This document shows positions 27,901 through 36,529 of a stretch of 64,000 bases of DNA, one piece after another (the first letter of the stretch is position 1; every line of letters begins with the position of its first letter). The notes under the pieces are model-generated. The model had not been told where the DNA came from, ran no database searches, and worked only from the letters and a program-made list of their open reading frames with translations. Origin of the DNA: Methanobacteriaceae archaeon (GTDB taxonomy: Archaea; Methanobacteriota; Methanobacteria; Methanobacteriales; Methanobacteriaceae); assembly GCA_013403005.1 (NCBI GenBank), contig JACBOA010000007.1:196433-260432 (forward strand), given 5' to 3'. The position numbers were made by a program, and so were the translations under genes.

Positions 27901-28689
27901 CATATAGGTCATATAGTTCGGTATAACATCGGTAACTGTGATATCTTTGGCTTTAGTGGTTATACTTTGGAATATCTGGTTATAGACACTTTCAATGACA
28001 GAAGCGTTGTTGGCAAAATAATATTGCGGCACGCCATTGATAACTGATGCCATCTGGGTTAATACAACAGGATCAACATCCGGTCCCAAACCTATGGTGT
28101 AGACATTGTATCCCATACTTTTAGCCAGGTTAGCAAAGTATATGGCCCTCTGGTTAGGAGTGTGTGTAGCATTACCTCCTGCATTAAAGATTCCGTCTGT
28201 TAGTAAGATTATATTTCTTTGGTTAGCGGGAAGTGAGGATAAACTGAGTATATTGATGGATGTTTCCATTGCCAGAGCACCGTTAGTGGTTCCTCCAGGA
28301 GTGTTCTGGTTCACCACATTAATGGCTTGGTTGAAGTTACTGGTTAAACCTTGCTGCTGTTTTATTATGTTAGCCCAATTAACCACACCAACTTTATCGG
28401 TGGTGTTGTTCATTTTATTTATGAAACTGATGGCTCCAGTTTTTCTAAGACCGGTGGGGTCACTGGTAGTCATACTTCCAGAAGCATCTATAGCAAAAAC
28501 CACGTCAGCAGGAAGTCGGGTTGAACTACTCGATCCATTCACTTCTATATAAACCGTGGCCGTATCAATATCAGTTACTTGTGCGGTTTTATTTGCTTCT
28601 ATAGCCTGTTCCTGAGCACACACAGAACCGGCCATAAAAAGTATCATAAAAACCGTTAAAAAACTTATTAAAATCAATTTTCTTGGCAC
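24994..28689 (-). CDS. Large surface protein: signal peptide, vWA domain, DUF11 repeats, C-terminal membrane anchor
   Basis: This 1231-residue protein begins with a signal peptide (hydrophobic 5-22, then ...SVCAQEQ). The von Willebrand A domain (about 62-245) has MIDAS residues DASGS (68-72) and LLTDG near 165. From about residue 341 to 1190 there are some seven DUF11-type beta modules. Each has a K/E-T start, a NxGPNDA-type core, D-LP-GL and W-NIGTL, and they differ in detail. A proline-rich spacer and a hydrophobic helix (about 1207-1226) ending in AKRK anchor it. It is probably displayed on the cell surface as an adhesin or structural protein. It has many N-x-S/T sites. Translation starts at GTG behind AGAGGTGG. 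Confidence 0.93.
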   Translation of the reverse strand: MPRKLILISFLTVFMILFMAGSVCAQEQAIEANKTAQVTDIDTATVYIEVNGSSSSTRLPADVVFAIDASGSMTTSDPTGLRKTGAISFINKMNNTTDKVGVVNWANIIKQQQGLTSNFNQAINVVNQNTPGGTTNGALAMETSINILSLSSLPANQRNIILLTDGIFNAGGNATHTPNQRAIYFANLAKSMGYNVYTIGLGPDVDPVVLTQMASVINGVPQYYFANNASVIESVYNQIFQSITTKAKDITVTDVIPNYMTYMGATITPTTNVLNPDGSRTLTWFIPTLGHGQTWNVSYQLMSTINGFNIPTNVVANITYTDPNNIKGNLTLPIPQVDFPACLNVTKEGNPEPVWPGSLLTYEMSIRNNGPHTAWIVSFSDVLPTEVQNAQYSLDYINWSPYTSGQNVVLGSYSVGQIVNFWVRGVVDTAATPPATLTNTVNAYVNGTLCKNATFISNLIPAADLAISKTANQTHDLTSGQNVTFTLTVTNLGPNTANDVKAYDPIPNGIASFGAANPSQGTWDHLTGIWNIGTLTSGQTVTLEFNATISNTFIGNTTNIVRVNGTEFDPNPLNNHDSITIFVENPYVPTADLSICKKVDSSTPDFGDTIHFTIGVCNAGPDDAENVVVTDVWPTGLIFVSSTPVPSSVVGNIYTWNLGTIGNNQNATINITAIVNATGLITNFVNVTTTTFDPHPDNNATVTITVSEAAHVVLDKTVDNPTPNYWSLVTFTITAFNTGPNDAQGVEVTDILPAGLTYFSSVFTPGTTYNPNTGIWNIGTILNGTSVFLNITANVTGIGKITNWAFVSNQTTFDKEEWSKDNETINVPDASIFKLNKEWRATQDGTPITTAQYLDNVWIVFSATNIGPSNATITLSDILPAGFTPDSYWQYKFDSGIWNNIPAIWPGFVSTTVNVGQTFWISIPGQITVANTTLNNTVNQTTQNTYNPEYPKGPPFGNASAQLDIPPHAHITITKTVNNSTPNYGSTIIFTVTVHNDGPNDASDVQVIDELPNGLVFVSYWSSKGIYDSMTGLWDVGTLLNGTTATLNITALVNATGEMTNWANEVNATINVPPAADLEITKTVSNPRPYIHELIYFTLIVQNKGPDTATNVYVTDKLPEGAVYISSSANYGSYDPNTGIWTIGNLPRGAVAQLVITVGVEKVGPLENHAHVYSDTYDPILDNQNATATLDVQAIPVNGKTVPMQKTGAPLGALLLALLMLLSGVFSAKRK
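25122..27669 (-). repeat. DUF11-type repeat array within the surface protein
   Basis: About seven beta-sandwich modules of roughly 110-130 codons each recur in the gene. Recurrent elements are NxGP(N/D)DA, TD-LP-GL-(F/Y)-S, GIW-(N/D)-(I/V)-GTL and NATI-NITA. The first and sixth modules are the most divergent. Boundaries are approximate. Confidence 0.8.
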
Positions 28690-29025
28690 TTTTCCACCTC
28701 TTTTATGAGTGATTAAGTTAAGAAGAAGAATTGAATCAATGAAGTCGAGTATTTCCCTAAATAAAAAATTGTTTTATTAGAAATCGTGATATTTGCCTTT
28801 TTTTCTTCTTTTAGGAAACAATTAACTAATTATATGTTCATTTATTAATATAAAGATTATTGTGATCAATCAACAATTTATTCTCTTATTTTTTTGTAAA
28901 TCTGATCATATCATTGAACTTTAATGGGAGATAATAGATATGATAAAAATCTATATTTAGACGTTTAATTGAGTAAATAAAACTTTATACCAGATTGCAA
29001 TTCCAGATCCTAAGATGTGATAAGA
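28690..29025. other. Divergent intergenic region
   Basis: This stretch of about 335 bp between the surface-protein gene (minus) and the Nmad3 gene (plus) must contain both promoters. It is AT-rich and has no open frame with a ribosome binding site. I could not pick a convincing TATA box for either gene. Confidence 0.5.
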
Positions 29026-29781
29026 GTGAAGGCCATGTTACTAAGGGTGGGTATTGATAAATCCAGCGATGGAGTCCTGGCACCAATATTTCCTGATGGA
29101 AGTTTTGAATACATCCCTTTATCTGAAAAAGACAATAAATCAATGGAAAACCGCACATTCCACGACATAATGGGTCGTAATGGTAAGTTGCTTTCAGTTT
29201 ACCTCCCACCAAAAATCGCAAATCGTAGGGTGCACTTTGACCCCGAGTTTGAGACATTCACTTATGGTGATGAGGGGAGAAAAGCCACCTATCTATTGAA
29301 ACTAAAACCAAGGGACATTCTTGTATTTTACGCAGGTTTGTCACCTCATAAGGGGGATGATTACTTTAAAGGGGACAAATACCAAGAAGCACTTTACATA
29401 ATAGGCTACTTCACTGTTTTGCAAATCATGGACTTGAAAGATAAACCTGAAAAAACCTTTAACACCCTAAGCGAAACCTATATTCATAAAACATATATCC
29501 ATAGTTTACGCAAAAAATTTCCCCTTAATTCACACCTTAAGCGTGGGCATAATCAGGACATGGTCCTGATAGTGGGAGACCCTGATAGAAGTAAAATACT
29601 TGAAAAAGCTATTTTAATCAGTGAAAAGAAGTTTAATAAGATTGGAAGAACATACCATGCAGTCTCCCCTAAAATGGAAAAATTACTTGGAATTAAAGGT
29701 TCTATTCAGCGCAGTATCCCGCCTCGTTATATTTTTGATGAGAAGAAACTTGAAAATCTTAGAAAATTATTGAATTTATAA
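29026..29781 (+). CDS. Nmad3-family protein (nucleotide modification associated domain 3)
   Basis: The protein, about 251 residues, starts with LLRVGIDKSSDGVLAPIFPDGSFEYIPLSE, continues with FDPEFETFTYGD and LLKLKPRDILVFYAGL, and ends with a Lys-rich tail. This pattern is what I know as Nmad3, a domain predicted from gene neighbourhoods to act in nucleotide or DNA base modification. It has no biochemically proven activity that I can cite. No modification or restriction genes adjoin it here. The start is uncertain: GTG at 29017, GTG at 29026 (behind GTGAT) and ATG at 29035 are all in frame. Confidence 0.75.
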   Translation: MKAMLLRVGIDKSSDGVLAPIFPDGSFEYIPLSEKDNKSMENRTFHDIMGRNGKLLSVYLPPKIANRRVHFDPEFETFTYGDEGRKATYLLKLKPRDILVFYAGLSPHKGDDYFKGDKYQEALYIIGYFTVLQIMDLKDKPEKTFNTLSETYIHKTYIHSLRKKFPLNSHLKRGHNQDMVLIVGDPDRSKILEKAILISEKKFNKIGRTYHAVSPKMEKLLGIKGSIQRSIPPRYIFDEKKLENLRKLLNL

Positions 29782-29868
29782 ATTGATTTTATGATATAAA
29801 CGATTTAAGAACCTTAAGTAGGTGTTTTTAAAGTTTTTGGGGTTTTTAAGATATATTTGAGGGCTTGT

Positions 29869-30354
29869 TTAAAAACGGCAACTTTTCTGTCCAGTTTTTT
29901 CCAGGTACTGTTGATGGTACTCTTCAGCTCTCCAAAATTTAGTGGATGGGAGGATTTCTGTTACAATCTTTCGAGGGTAACGTTTGGATTCTTCAAGTCT
30001 TTTTTTACTTTCCCGAGCTAATTTTTCCTGCTCAGAGTCGTGGAAAAAAATAACAGACCTGTACTGGGCTCCAATATCAGGTCCCTGCCTGTTTAAGGTA
30101 GTGGGGTCATGAATATTCCAGAAAAGATCCAATAGCTCAGAGTAAGAAATGATTTCAGGGTCATATGTCACTTCCACCACTTCCGCATGACCGGTAACTC
30201 CGGAACAAACATCCTGATAGGAAGGATGGTCAAAATTGCCTCCAGAATACCCTACTTGAGTATGAGTGACTCCTTCCAGTTTCCTGAAGGCATCTTCAAC
30301 TCCCCAGAAACATCCAGCACCAAAAGTAGCTTTTTTTAATTTTTTTTCACTCAT
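29869..30354 (-). CDS. msrA: Peptide methionine sulfoxide reductase MsrA
   Basis: This 161-residue enzyme reduces methionine-S-sulfoxide in proteins. The catalytic cysteine is Cys15 in GAGCFWGVEDAF. GYSGG, GHAEVVEVTYDP and DIGAQYRSVIF follow in family order. A C-terminal cysteine (GQKSCRF) can act as the resolving residue. No MsrB domain is fused. AGAGGTC precedes the ATG. It is a single gene, convergent with Nmad3, and fits oxidative-stress defence in a strict anaerobe. Confidence 0.97.
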   Translation of the reverse strand: MSEKKLKKATFGAGCFWGVEDAFRKLEGVTHTQVGYSGGNFDHPSYQDVCSGVTGHAEVVEVTYDPEIISYSELLDLFWNIHDPTTLNRQGPDIGAQYRSVIFFHDSEQEKLARESKKRLEESKRYPRKIVTEILPSTKFWRAEEYHQQYLEKTGQKSCRF

Positions 30355-30598
30355 CTAAAGACCTCTTGTTTTCATGGTTAAAAATTTTTAGGTTTTAAGG
30401 GTTCAAAATGAATGGTCTTTAAGTAGATAGTTTCTTTAAAATTCTTCTTTACATTTTATAAATCTTTAATCCATTTTTTTATAATTTTTTTAAACCATTT
30501 TTTGTATGTTTTATAAGTTATATCACTTGAGGCAAATAAATTTCTGCAAATATTATTATGTTTTTATGGAGAAATAATTTTTATGAGGTATCTTTTTC

Positions 30599-31969
30599 AT
30601 GTCCTTTTCATCTAAAAACTATGCATTGGTTGTGGCAATTTTAACTTCATTTTTAACTCCGTTTGTAGGATCATCTATTAACATAGCATTGCCCTCTATT
30701 GCCAACGAGTTTGCAGCCTCAGCCATAGTAATAGGGTGGATACCCACAGCATATTTGCTTTCACTGGCTGTTTGCCTCGTCCCATTTGGTAGAATAGCAG
30801 ATATTTATGGTAGGAAACGTATTTTCACTTATGGCATAATAATCTTCACCATATCCTCTTTATTAGCCACATTATCCTTCTCTGTGGAAATGCTCCTTGT
30901 ATTCCGGGTCTTGCAGGGTGCGGGCAGTGCCATGATCTTCGGAAACTTATTTGCCATCATAGCCTCCATATTCCCTGCCAGTGACCGTGGCCAAGCACTG
31001 GGAATAACCATCACCGGAGCATTCCTGGGACTGTTTCTAGGCCCTGTTTTAGGAGGTTTTTTAACTGAATACTTTGGATGGAGGAGTATATTTTTCTTCA
31101 ATGTACCTCTGGGATTTCTGGCAACAGTAGCCGTAAGTAAATTAAAAGGTGAATGGACGGAAGCTGCGGGAGAAAAATTTGATATAATTGGATCTATAAT
31201 GTTAGGGTTCTCTCTGGTGACTTTAATGTATGGTTTATCTATGTTACCCGAAACATGGGGTTTTTATTTTGTATTTAGTGGTTTATTGGGTTTAATTCTC
31301 TTTTATATAGTTGAAAGTAGAATCCAAAGTCCGGTTATTGATGTTAAAGTCTTTGATAATTTGAGTTTCACTTTATACAATTTGGCAGCCTTTATCAGTT
31401 ACTGTTCTGCAGCACCCATAATATTCATTTTAAGTCTTTACTTGCAGTATATTAAGGGATTGGACCCTCAGTGGGCGGGGATAATCCTATCAGTGCAACC
31501 GGTTATGATGACTATTTTCTCACCTCTGGCAGGGAAGTTATCTGACAATACCCAACCTCGAAAGGTGGCAGCATTTGGAATGGTTCTGAATACCATAGGA
31601 TGTGGTTTATTCGCATTCCTGGGGGAGAATACCAGCATAATAATCATAATTTTAGGACTGGGATTACTGGGACTGGGATTTGCAAATTTTTCTTCCCCCA
31701 ACACCAATGCCATAATGAGCAGTGTGGAATCCCGACTTTATGGTGTGGCTTCTACCACTGTAACCACCATGCGAGTTTTAGGGCAGATGTCAGGTATGGG
31801 TGTTGTCCTGGTGGTGCTGGTTTTAATAATGGGAAGCTCTACCATCAACCCTGAAAACTACTCAGAATTTATAACCAGCACCAGAATATCCTTTACATTA
31901 TTTGCTGTATTAAGTTTCCTGGGAGTTCTAGCCTCTTTGGCTGGTGGTAAAGATTTAAAAAAGGAATAA
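30599..31969 (+). CDS. MFS drug-type exporter, DHA2 (14-helix) family
   Basis: This 456-residue membrane protein has about 14 hydrophobic helices. The major facilitator motif A appears as GRIADIYGRKRIF near 61-73, motif B as RVLQGAGSAMIF near 104, and motif C as GAFLGLFLGPVLGGFL near 140-155. This pattern is the proton-driven EmrB/QacA type of exporter. The substrate cannot be inferred. A GAGG sequence lies about 15 bases before the ATG. The gene precedes PolX by 46 bp, but a shared function is unlikely. Confidence 0.93.
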   Translation: MSFSSKNYALVVAILTSFLTPFVGSSINIALPSIANEFAASAIVIGWIPTAYLLSLAVCLVPFGRIADIYGRKRIFTYGIIIFTISSLLATLSFSVEMLLVFRVLQGAGSAMIFGNLFAIIASIFPASDRGQALGITITGAFLGLFLGPVLGGFLTEYFGWRSIFFFNVPLGFLATVAVSKLKGEWTEAAGEKFDIIGSIMLGFSLVTLMYGLSMLPETWGFYFVFSGLLGLILFYIVESRIQSPVIDVKVFDNLSFTLYNLAAFISYCSAAPIIFILSLYLQYIKGLDPQWAGIILSVQPVMMTIFSPLAGKLSDNTQPRKVAAFGMVLNTIGCGLFAFLGENTSIIIIILGLGLLGLGFANFSSPNTNAIMSSVESRLYGVASTTVTTMRVLGQMSGMGVVLVVLVLIMGSSTINPENYSEFITSTRISFTLFAVLSFLGVLASLAGGKDLKKE

Positions 31970-32015
31970 ATAACAATAAATAAAAATTTTAGGAAGCATC
32001 CACAGAAACAGATAT

Positions 32016-33716
32016 ATGTACAATAAGAAGGTTGCATCCATACTTCACAGGGTCGCGGATTATCTGGAAATGGATGGTGTTGATTTTCGAACCAAGGCCT
32101 ACCGTAGGGCAGCTCACACTATAGAAACCCTCAGTGTTGATATCAAACAGATAAGGGATCAGGGGAAGTTAGAAGACCTTCCAGGAGTTGGCAAACATAT
32201 TGGGGAGAAAATTGAGGAAATCTTAGACACAGGAAAACTAGAGTACCTGGAAAATCTTAAAGAGGAGTTTCCTCTGGATCTTGATGCATTAATGTCAGTG
32301 GAAGGTTTGGGTCCCAAGAAAATTAAAATTCTCTACCAGGAACTGGGTATAAAAAATTTAGATGACTTGGAAAGAGAGGGAAGAAGACATCACATCCGCA
32401 GATTAAAGGGTATGGGAGCAAAGACTGAGGCAAAAATACTTCATAACCTTGAATTTGCCCGTAAAAGCACTGGGAGACAGTTACTGGGAGAAGTTCTACC
32501 ACTAGCAACTGAAATCAGAAAAAGAATCAGATCACTTGAGGTGGTGAAAAAAGCAGAAATTGCTGGTTCCATCAGACGCCGTAAAGAAACTGTAGGGGAT
32601 ATTGATATTTTAACGGTAACTGAACATCCAGATGAAGTGATGGACTTTTTCACTCACATGGACCTTGTTGATGAAATAATAGCAAAAGGACATTCCAAAT
32701 CAACAGTAAGATTATTTAATGGTATGGATGCAGATATACGTGTTTTCAAAGAGGAAGATTTTGGTTCTGCCCTAGTCTATTTCACAGGTTCACGTGAAGT
32801 CAATATCCAACTGCGCAAAATAGCCATATCTCGTAAAATGAAACTCAATGAGTATGGGGTGTTTAGGGGTGATGAACGATTAGCTGGAAGAACAGAAAAA
32901 GAGGTATTCCAAGTATTAGGATTAGATTACATTCCACCAGAACTCAGGGAGAACACTGGCGAGATAGAAGCAGCCCGGGAAGGAAAACTACCGCAAATAG
33001 TTGATGATAGGGATATAAAGGGTGATCTTCACCTGCACACTGACTGGAGTGACGGGAAGGCAACTATTATGGAAATGGCATGGGAAGCAGCAATTAAGGG
33101 ATACGAATACATGGCCATAACTGACCACACCCACCTTCCAGTGGCTCGAGGAATGGATGAGAAAAGATTAAAAAACCAAATGAAGAAAATCGATGCAATC
33201 AATGATGAAATAACTAACATAACCATCTTAAAGGGTGCTGAGGTCAATCTGGATTCATATGGTAATCCAGACATACCTCAAGATCTTCTGGAAGAACTCG
33301 ACATTGTTATAGCTTCAGTGCACTACGATCTCCGTCAGGAAGCAGAAAAAATGAATATGAGGATCATAAAAGCCCTAGAAAATGAACATATCGATATCCT
33401 GGCCCATCCCACAGGACGGAAACTCAAAGAGAGGCAAGCCTATGAATTAGACTTGGAACAATTATTCCAGAAAGCTGCAGAAACCGGAACAGTACTTGAA
33501 GTCAATTCGCAACCAAAAAGACTGGATTTAAAGGATATTCATATTAAAATGGCAGTTGAACATGGAGTTTATCTTGCAGTGAATACTGATGCCCACAGTG
33601 CTGGTGATTTAAGTTACATGGAACTGGGTGTGGCCACGGCAAGACGCGGATGGGCTGAGAAAAAGGACATCATAAACACTATGCCTCTGAAAAAAATGTT
33701 AAAAGCACTAAAATAA
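32016..33716 (+). CDS. polX: DNA polymerase X family with PHP domain (PolX)
   Basis: The 566-residue repair polymerase has an N-terminal 8-kDa-like helix-hairpin-helix region (DLPGVGKHIGEKIEEIL near 55; VEGLGPKKIKIL near 95). The polymerase core follows with GSIRRRKETVGDIDIL near 184-199, holding two catalytic aspartates, and DADIRVF the third near 235. The C-terminal PHP domain is at about 340-560 (DLHLHTDWSDG, ITDHTHL, ASVHYDL, LAHPTGR, VNTDAHS) and has the metal ligands for 3'-5' exonuclease or AP endonuclease activity. This is the full bacterial/archaeal PolX layout, acting in base excision repair. It lies downstream of the MFS gene. Confidence 0.96.
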   Translation: MYNKKVASILHRVADYLEMDGVDFRTKAYRRAAHTIETLSVDIKQIRDQGKLEDLPGVGKHIGEKIEEILDTGKLEYLENLKEEFPLDLDALMSVEGLGPKKIKILYQELGIKNLDDLEREGRRHHIRRLKGMGAKTEAKILHNLEFARKSTGRQLLGEVLPLATEIRKRIRSLEVVKKAEIAGSIRRRKETVGDIDILTVTEHPDEVMDFFTHMDLVDEIIAKGHSKSTVRLFNGMDADIRVFKEEDFGSALVYFTGSREVNIQLRKIAISRKMKLNEYGVFRGDERLAGRTEKEVFQVLGLDYIPPELRENTGEIEAAREGKLPQIVDDRDIKGDLHLHTDWSDGKATIMEMAWEAAIKGYEYMAITDHTHLPVARGMDEKRLKNQMKKIDAINDEITNITILKGAEVNLDSYGNPDIPQDLLEELDIVIASVHYDLRQEAEKMNMRIIKALENEHIDILAHPTGRKLKERQAYELDLEQLFQKAAETGTVLEVNSQPKRLDLKDIHIKMAVEHGVYLAVNTDAHSAGDLSYMELGVATARRGWAEKKDIINTMPLKKMLKALK

Positions 33717-33830
33717 AGTTAAGTGTCACGTTAAATGGTATTTATACAGTGTTATAGTAACATTAAAGGATGTAAATCTCATTAAAATCAAATTTATATC
33801 AAAAGTGGGAGTATAATCCAAATTAGGGGT

Positions 33831-34784
33831 TTAAAAATCTGAACTTTGGTGGAGTAAGGAGAGTATCCGTGCCAGGGTGATAACATCTTCTCTGTTGTGT
33901 TCTATAATTGGTATTAAGGGTCCAATATTTCCGGTTTCTCGATAGGTGAGATAAAATTCAGGAACCTGACTACTGGGAACATCATCACATCTTTCCACGC
34001 CAAAAAGGTGTTTTTCAAGTGTTTGTAATCTGCAATTGGGAAGCTGGTTTCTCCACTGGCGACGGGAATAGTGAAGAAGATCCAGGTGCTGACTGTTTAT
34101 TGTATTATTAAGTCCATGATAACGTATTCTACTTCTTATAAAGGGCACATCAAAGCTTCGACCGTTAAAGGTAACATAAATTTTTCTATCATCCTGATGG
34201 GATAGGAAGCCATCCAAAACTGCTTTTTCCTCTTTTAAATCCCTTAAAAGATATTGATTTATGATTAAACCATCTCGTGATGTTTCTGCAACACCAATTA
34301 AAATAAGGGGCACCTCTTTAAGACCAAGGGTTTCAATATCCATAAAAAGCATATTTTCTAATCCCGATAACGAAGATAAAAGGAGGTTAAGTGGATGGGA
34401 AGATGGATATCGTGATGAGATCAATTCTAGGATACTATCAATATTTTCACATTCCACATTCTCTGTAAGCTCACATGCAGCTTTACCATAAATTTCATGC
34501 TCTTTCAGGTCTTCCAACGAGCTGTAGCCTTCTTCCTTTAGTTTTATTTCTTTCTTCTCTCCAATTCCTTTAATTAATTTCAAATCACTCATGACACACT
34601 CTTTAACCTTCTTCTGGTCCAGAGTTTGAATTTCAAGTTCCTCTTCAGTGGTGAAACAGTAACATGAACCCCAATTTGTTTCTATTTCTCTCCCGTTTTC
34701 TAAATCTTCCAGTGATTTATCCTGATATTCTTCTAAGAGTTTTTGTTTAAGTTTTTGAGGATCATTCTCATGTCTAAAAGGCAT
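33831..34784 (-). CDS. RNase H-like 3'-5' exonuclease (YprB type)
   Basis: This 317-residue protein has an N-terminal region with a short helix-hairpin-helix-like segment (LIKGIGEKKEIKLKEEG near 72). A C-terminal DEDD nuclease fold follows: MDIETLG near 150 (first Asp and Glu), FNGRSFDVPFIRSR near 208, and HNREDVITLARI near 295 for the last acidic residues. It matches the RNase H-like domain of YprB proteins. Substrate polarity and preference are unknown. A GGAG sequence precedes the ATG. It converges with PolX (about 115 bp between stops), so both are repair-type nucleases but are not co-transcribed. Confidence 0.87.
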   Translation of the reverse strand: MPFRHENDPQKLKQKLLEEYQDKSLEDLENGREIETNWGSCYCFTTEEELEIQTLDQKKVKECVMSDLKLIKGIGEKKEIKLKEEGYSSLEDLKEHEIYGKAACELTENVECENIDSILELISSRYPSSHPLNLLLSSLSGLENMLFMDIETLGLKEVPLILIGVAETSRDGLIINQYLLRDLKEEKAVLDGFLSHQDDRKIYVTFNGRSFDVPFIRSRIRYHGLNNTINSQHLDLLHYSRRQWRNQLPNCRLQTLEKHLFGVERCDDVPSSQVPEFYLTYRETGNIGPLIPIIEHNREDVITLARILSLLHQSSDF

Positions 34785-34952
34785 AAAAACAGGACTCCAA
34801 TTATAAATGATGGTATTTTTCCCATGTTGCCATGTACTATTTAATTAAAAATTTATCTAAAATTTATACCATAACCTTTATGTTGTTAAGGCCATATATA
34901 GCTGTAATATAATAAATTTACTCAAAAACCTTATAATTAAGGGGGTTAAAAC

Positions 34953-35483
34953 TTGAAAAAATATCTGTTAATGATTGCATTGATTATTATGGCAGTTACA
35001 GTGTCGGGTTGTACTTCCACTTCTACCATAAGTACCAAGAATATCACTGCTGGCGGAATGTCCTTCGAATACCCGGATACTTGGAATGCATCCAGTCAGT
35101 TAGGTGAAAACGTTACCAGGATAGTTGTGGCCAATCAGGAGTTCATATCATCTAATGGTACCAGGGGTAGTGTGGTGTTGATTATGAAGGTTGCAAATAC
35201 CAGTACCAGCAACATGACCCAGGCAAGACAGGAACTCATTACCCAAGCTCAACAGTCAGGACAAAACGTAACCAGCAAAACTGTAACCATTGCCGGCTTA
35301 ACTGCCAGTGACATAAGCTATATAGGAAATGATACTCAGGGAAAAAAAGCTTATGCTAGGCTTATAGACTTTGAAAAGAATAACAACCTTTACATGCTCC
35401 TGTTTGCCACTGGTGGTGGTGCAGATGTGAATTCTGCGCAATCATCCTTTGATGTGATTGTAAAAAGTTTCAAAGTGGAATGA
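34953..35483 (+). CDS. Lipoprotein with PsbP-like domain
   Basis: The 176-residue protein has a signal peptide with lipobox TVSGC (Cys about 20), followed by a Thr/Ser-rich linker. A PsbP-like domain starts at MSFEYPDTWNASSQ and ends with FDVIVKSFKVE. Such lipoproteins are frequent in Methanobacteriales and face the outside of the membrane. Function is unknown. Start codon is TTG at 34953, behind GGGGG. It is a single gene between the RNase H-like gene (divergent) and the flavodoxin fusion. Confidence 0.82.
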   Translation: MKKYLLMIALIIMAVTVSGCTSTSTISTKNITAGGMSFEYPDTWNASSQLGENVTRIVVANQEFISSNGTRGSVVLIMKVANTSTSNMTQARQELITQAQQSGQNVTSKTVTIAGLTASDISYIGNDTQGKKAYARLIDFEKNNNLYMLLFATGGGADVNSAQSSFDVIVKSFKVE

Positions 35484-35587
35484 TGAGAGGATGGAGTGGG
35501 ATGAAAAGAAAAACTAAATGATTCCCTCCATTTCTTTACTTTTTAAATATTTATTTTTACATGAAAATCAATTTCGAGGAGGATAAG

Positions 35588-36529
35588 ATGATAAAAACTC
35601 TAATTTTGTATGAAAGCAGGTATGGTTCTACCTGGGAAGCGGCTCGTATAATTTCTCTTATAAACGGACCCTCTCGTCGTTACCCACTGTCGCAATTCGA
35701 TGCATCCTGCCGGGAATTTGATTTTATTATTTTTGGCACACCCATCTACAATGGGAAGATCCATCCCAAACTGGAAATCTTCCTTGAAGAAGAGAAGGAA
35801 TGGTTGAGCAAGAAATATATTGCATTTTTCTGCACCTGTCTCAATGGTTCAGAAGGGCTGCGAGTCCTCAGGCAAGTTGAAGACCAATTGGAGGCTAATG
35901 TTCTTGAACTGGGTGTTTTGGGTGGTCGCCTTCAGATGGATCGCTTAAATGAAAGGGATTATAAGGCACTAACTGAATACATATCCCGGGAAGGTCTGCC
36001 TCCTCAGGGAATGGATTTGTTCAGTAAGGAAGAAGTTGTTGATTTGGCTTTACGCTTTAAAGAAGTTAAGGATGGTCTTTTAAAGAAGATGCCAGTATCC
36101 AGGCTTAGAGAAGAAGTAGAAAACTTTTTAAAAGATCATAATACTTGTACAATGGCTACCAGCTCCCCTGGAAGAGTAAGAGCCACTCCGCTGGAATATA
36201 ATTACAACCAGGGTCAAATCTATATTCTCAGTGAGGGTGGGGAGAAGTTTGCCAACTTAATCACCCATTCTTCAGTTTCCATAGCAGTTTATGATGATTA
36301 CACGGGTATGGATAGTTTAAATGGTATGCAGATTACTGGTGATGCTACCATGGTTGAAGACAAGGATGAGTATGATAAAGTACTCGAGATGAGGGGCTTA
36401 AATAAATCCTTCATTAAAAAATTGCCAGTTGATTTAAATCTGATACGGGTGGATATGGAGAAGGTTGAATTTCTAAGATCTGATTTTAAAAAACAGGGAT
36501 ATTCTGCCAGACAGGTTTTGCATTTTTAA
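35588..36529 (+). CDS. Flavodoxin domain fused to a pyridoxamine-phosphate-oxidase-like flavin domain
   Basis: This 313-residue protein has an N-terminal flavodoxin fold (YESRYGSTWEAAR at about 8-20, FGTPIYNG near 57), as in protoporphyrinogen-oxidase HemG or F420H2-linked flavodoxins. The C-terminal split-barrel domain (about 170-310) has ATSSPGRVRATPLEYN and ILSEGGEKFANL, typical of PNPOx-like FMN or F420 binders. Two flavin or deazaflavin sites in one chain suggest electron transfer from one to the other. ATG at 35588 follows GAGGAGG and is preferred over the upstream ATG at 35561. No operon partner is present. Confidence 0.85.
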   Translation: MIKTLILYESRYGSTWEAARIISLINGPSRRYPLSQFDASCREFDFIIFGTPIYNGKIHPKLEIFLEEEKEWLSKKYIAFFCTCLNGSEGLRVLRQVEDQLEANVLELGVLGGRLQMDRLNERDYKALTEYISREGLPPQGMDLFSKEEVVDLALRFKEVKDGLLKKMPVSRLREEVENFLKDHNTCTMATSSPGRVRATPLEYNYNQGQIYILSEGGEKFANLITHSSVSIAVYDDYTGMDSLNGMQITGDATMVEDKDEYDKVLEMRGLNKSFIKKLPVDLNLIRVDMEKVEFLRSDFKKQGYSARQVLHF

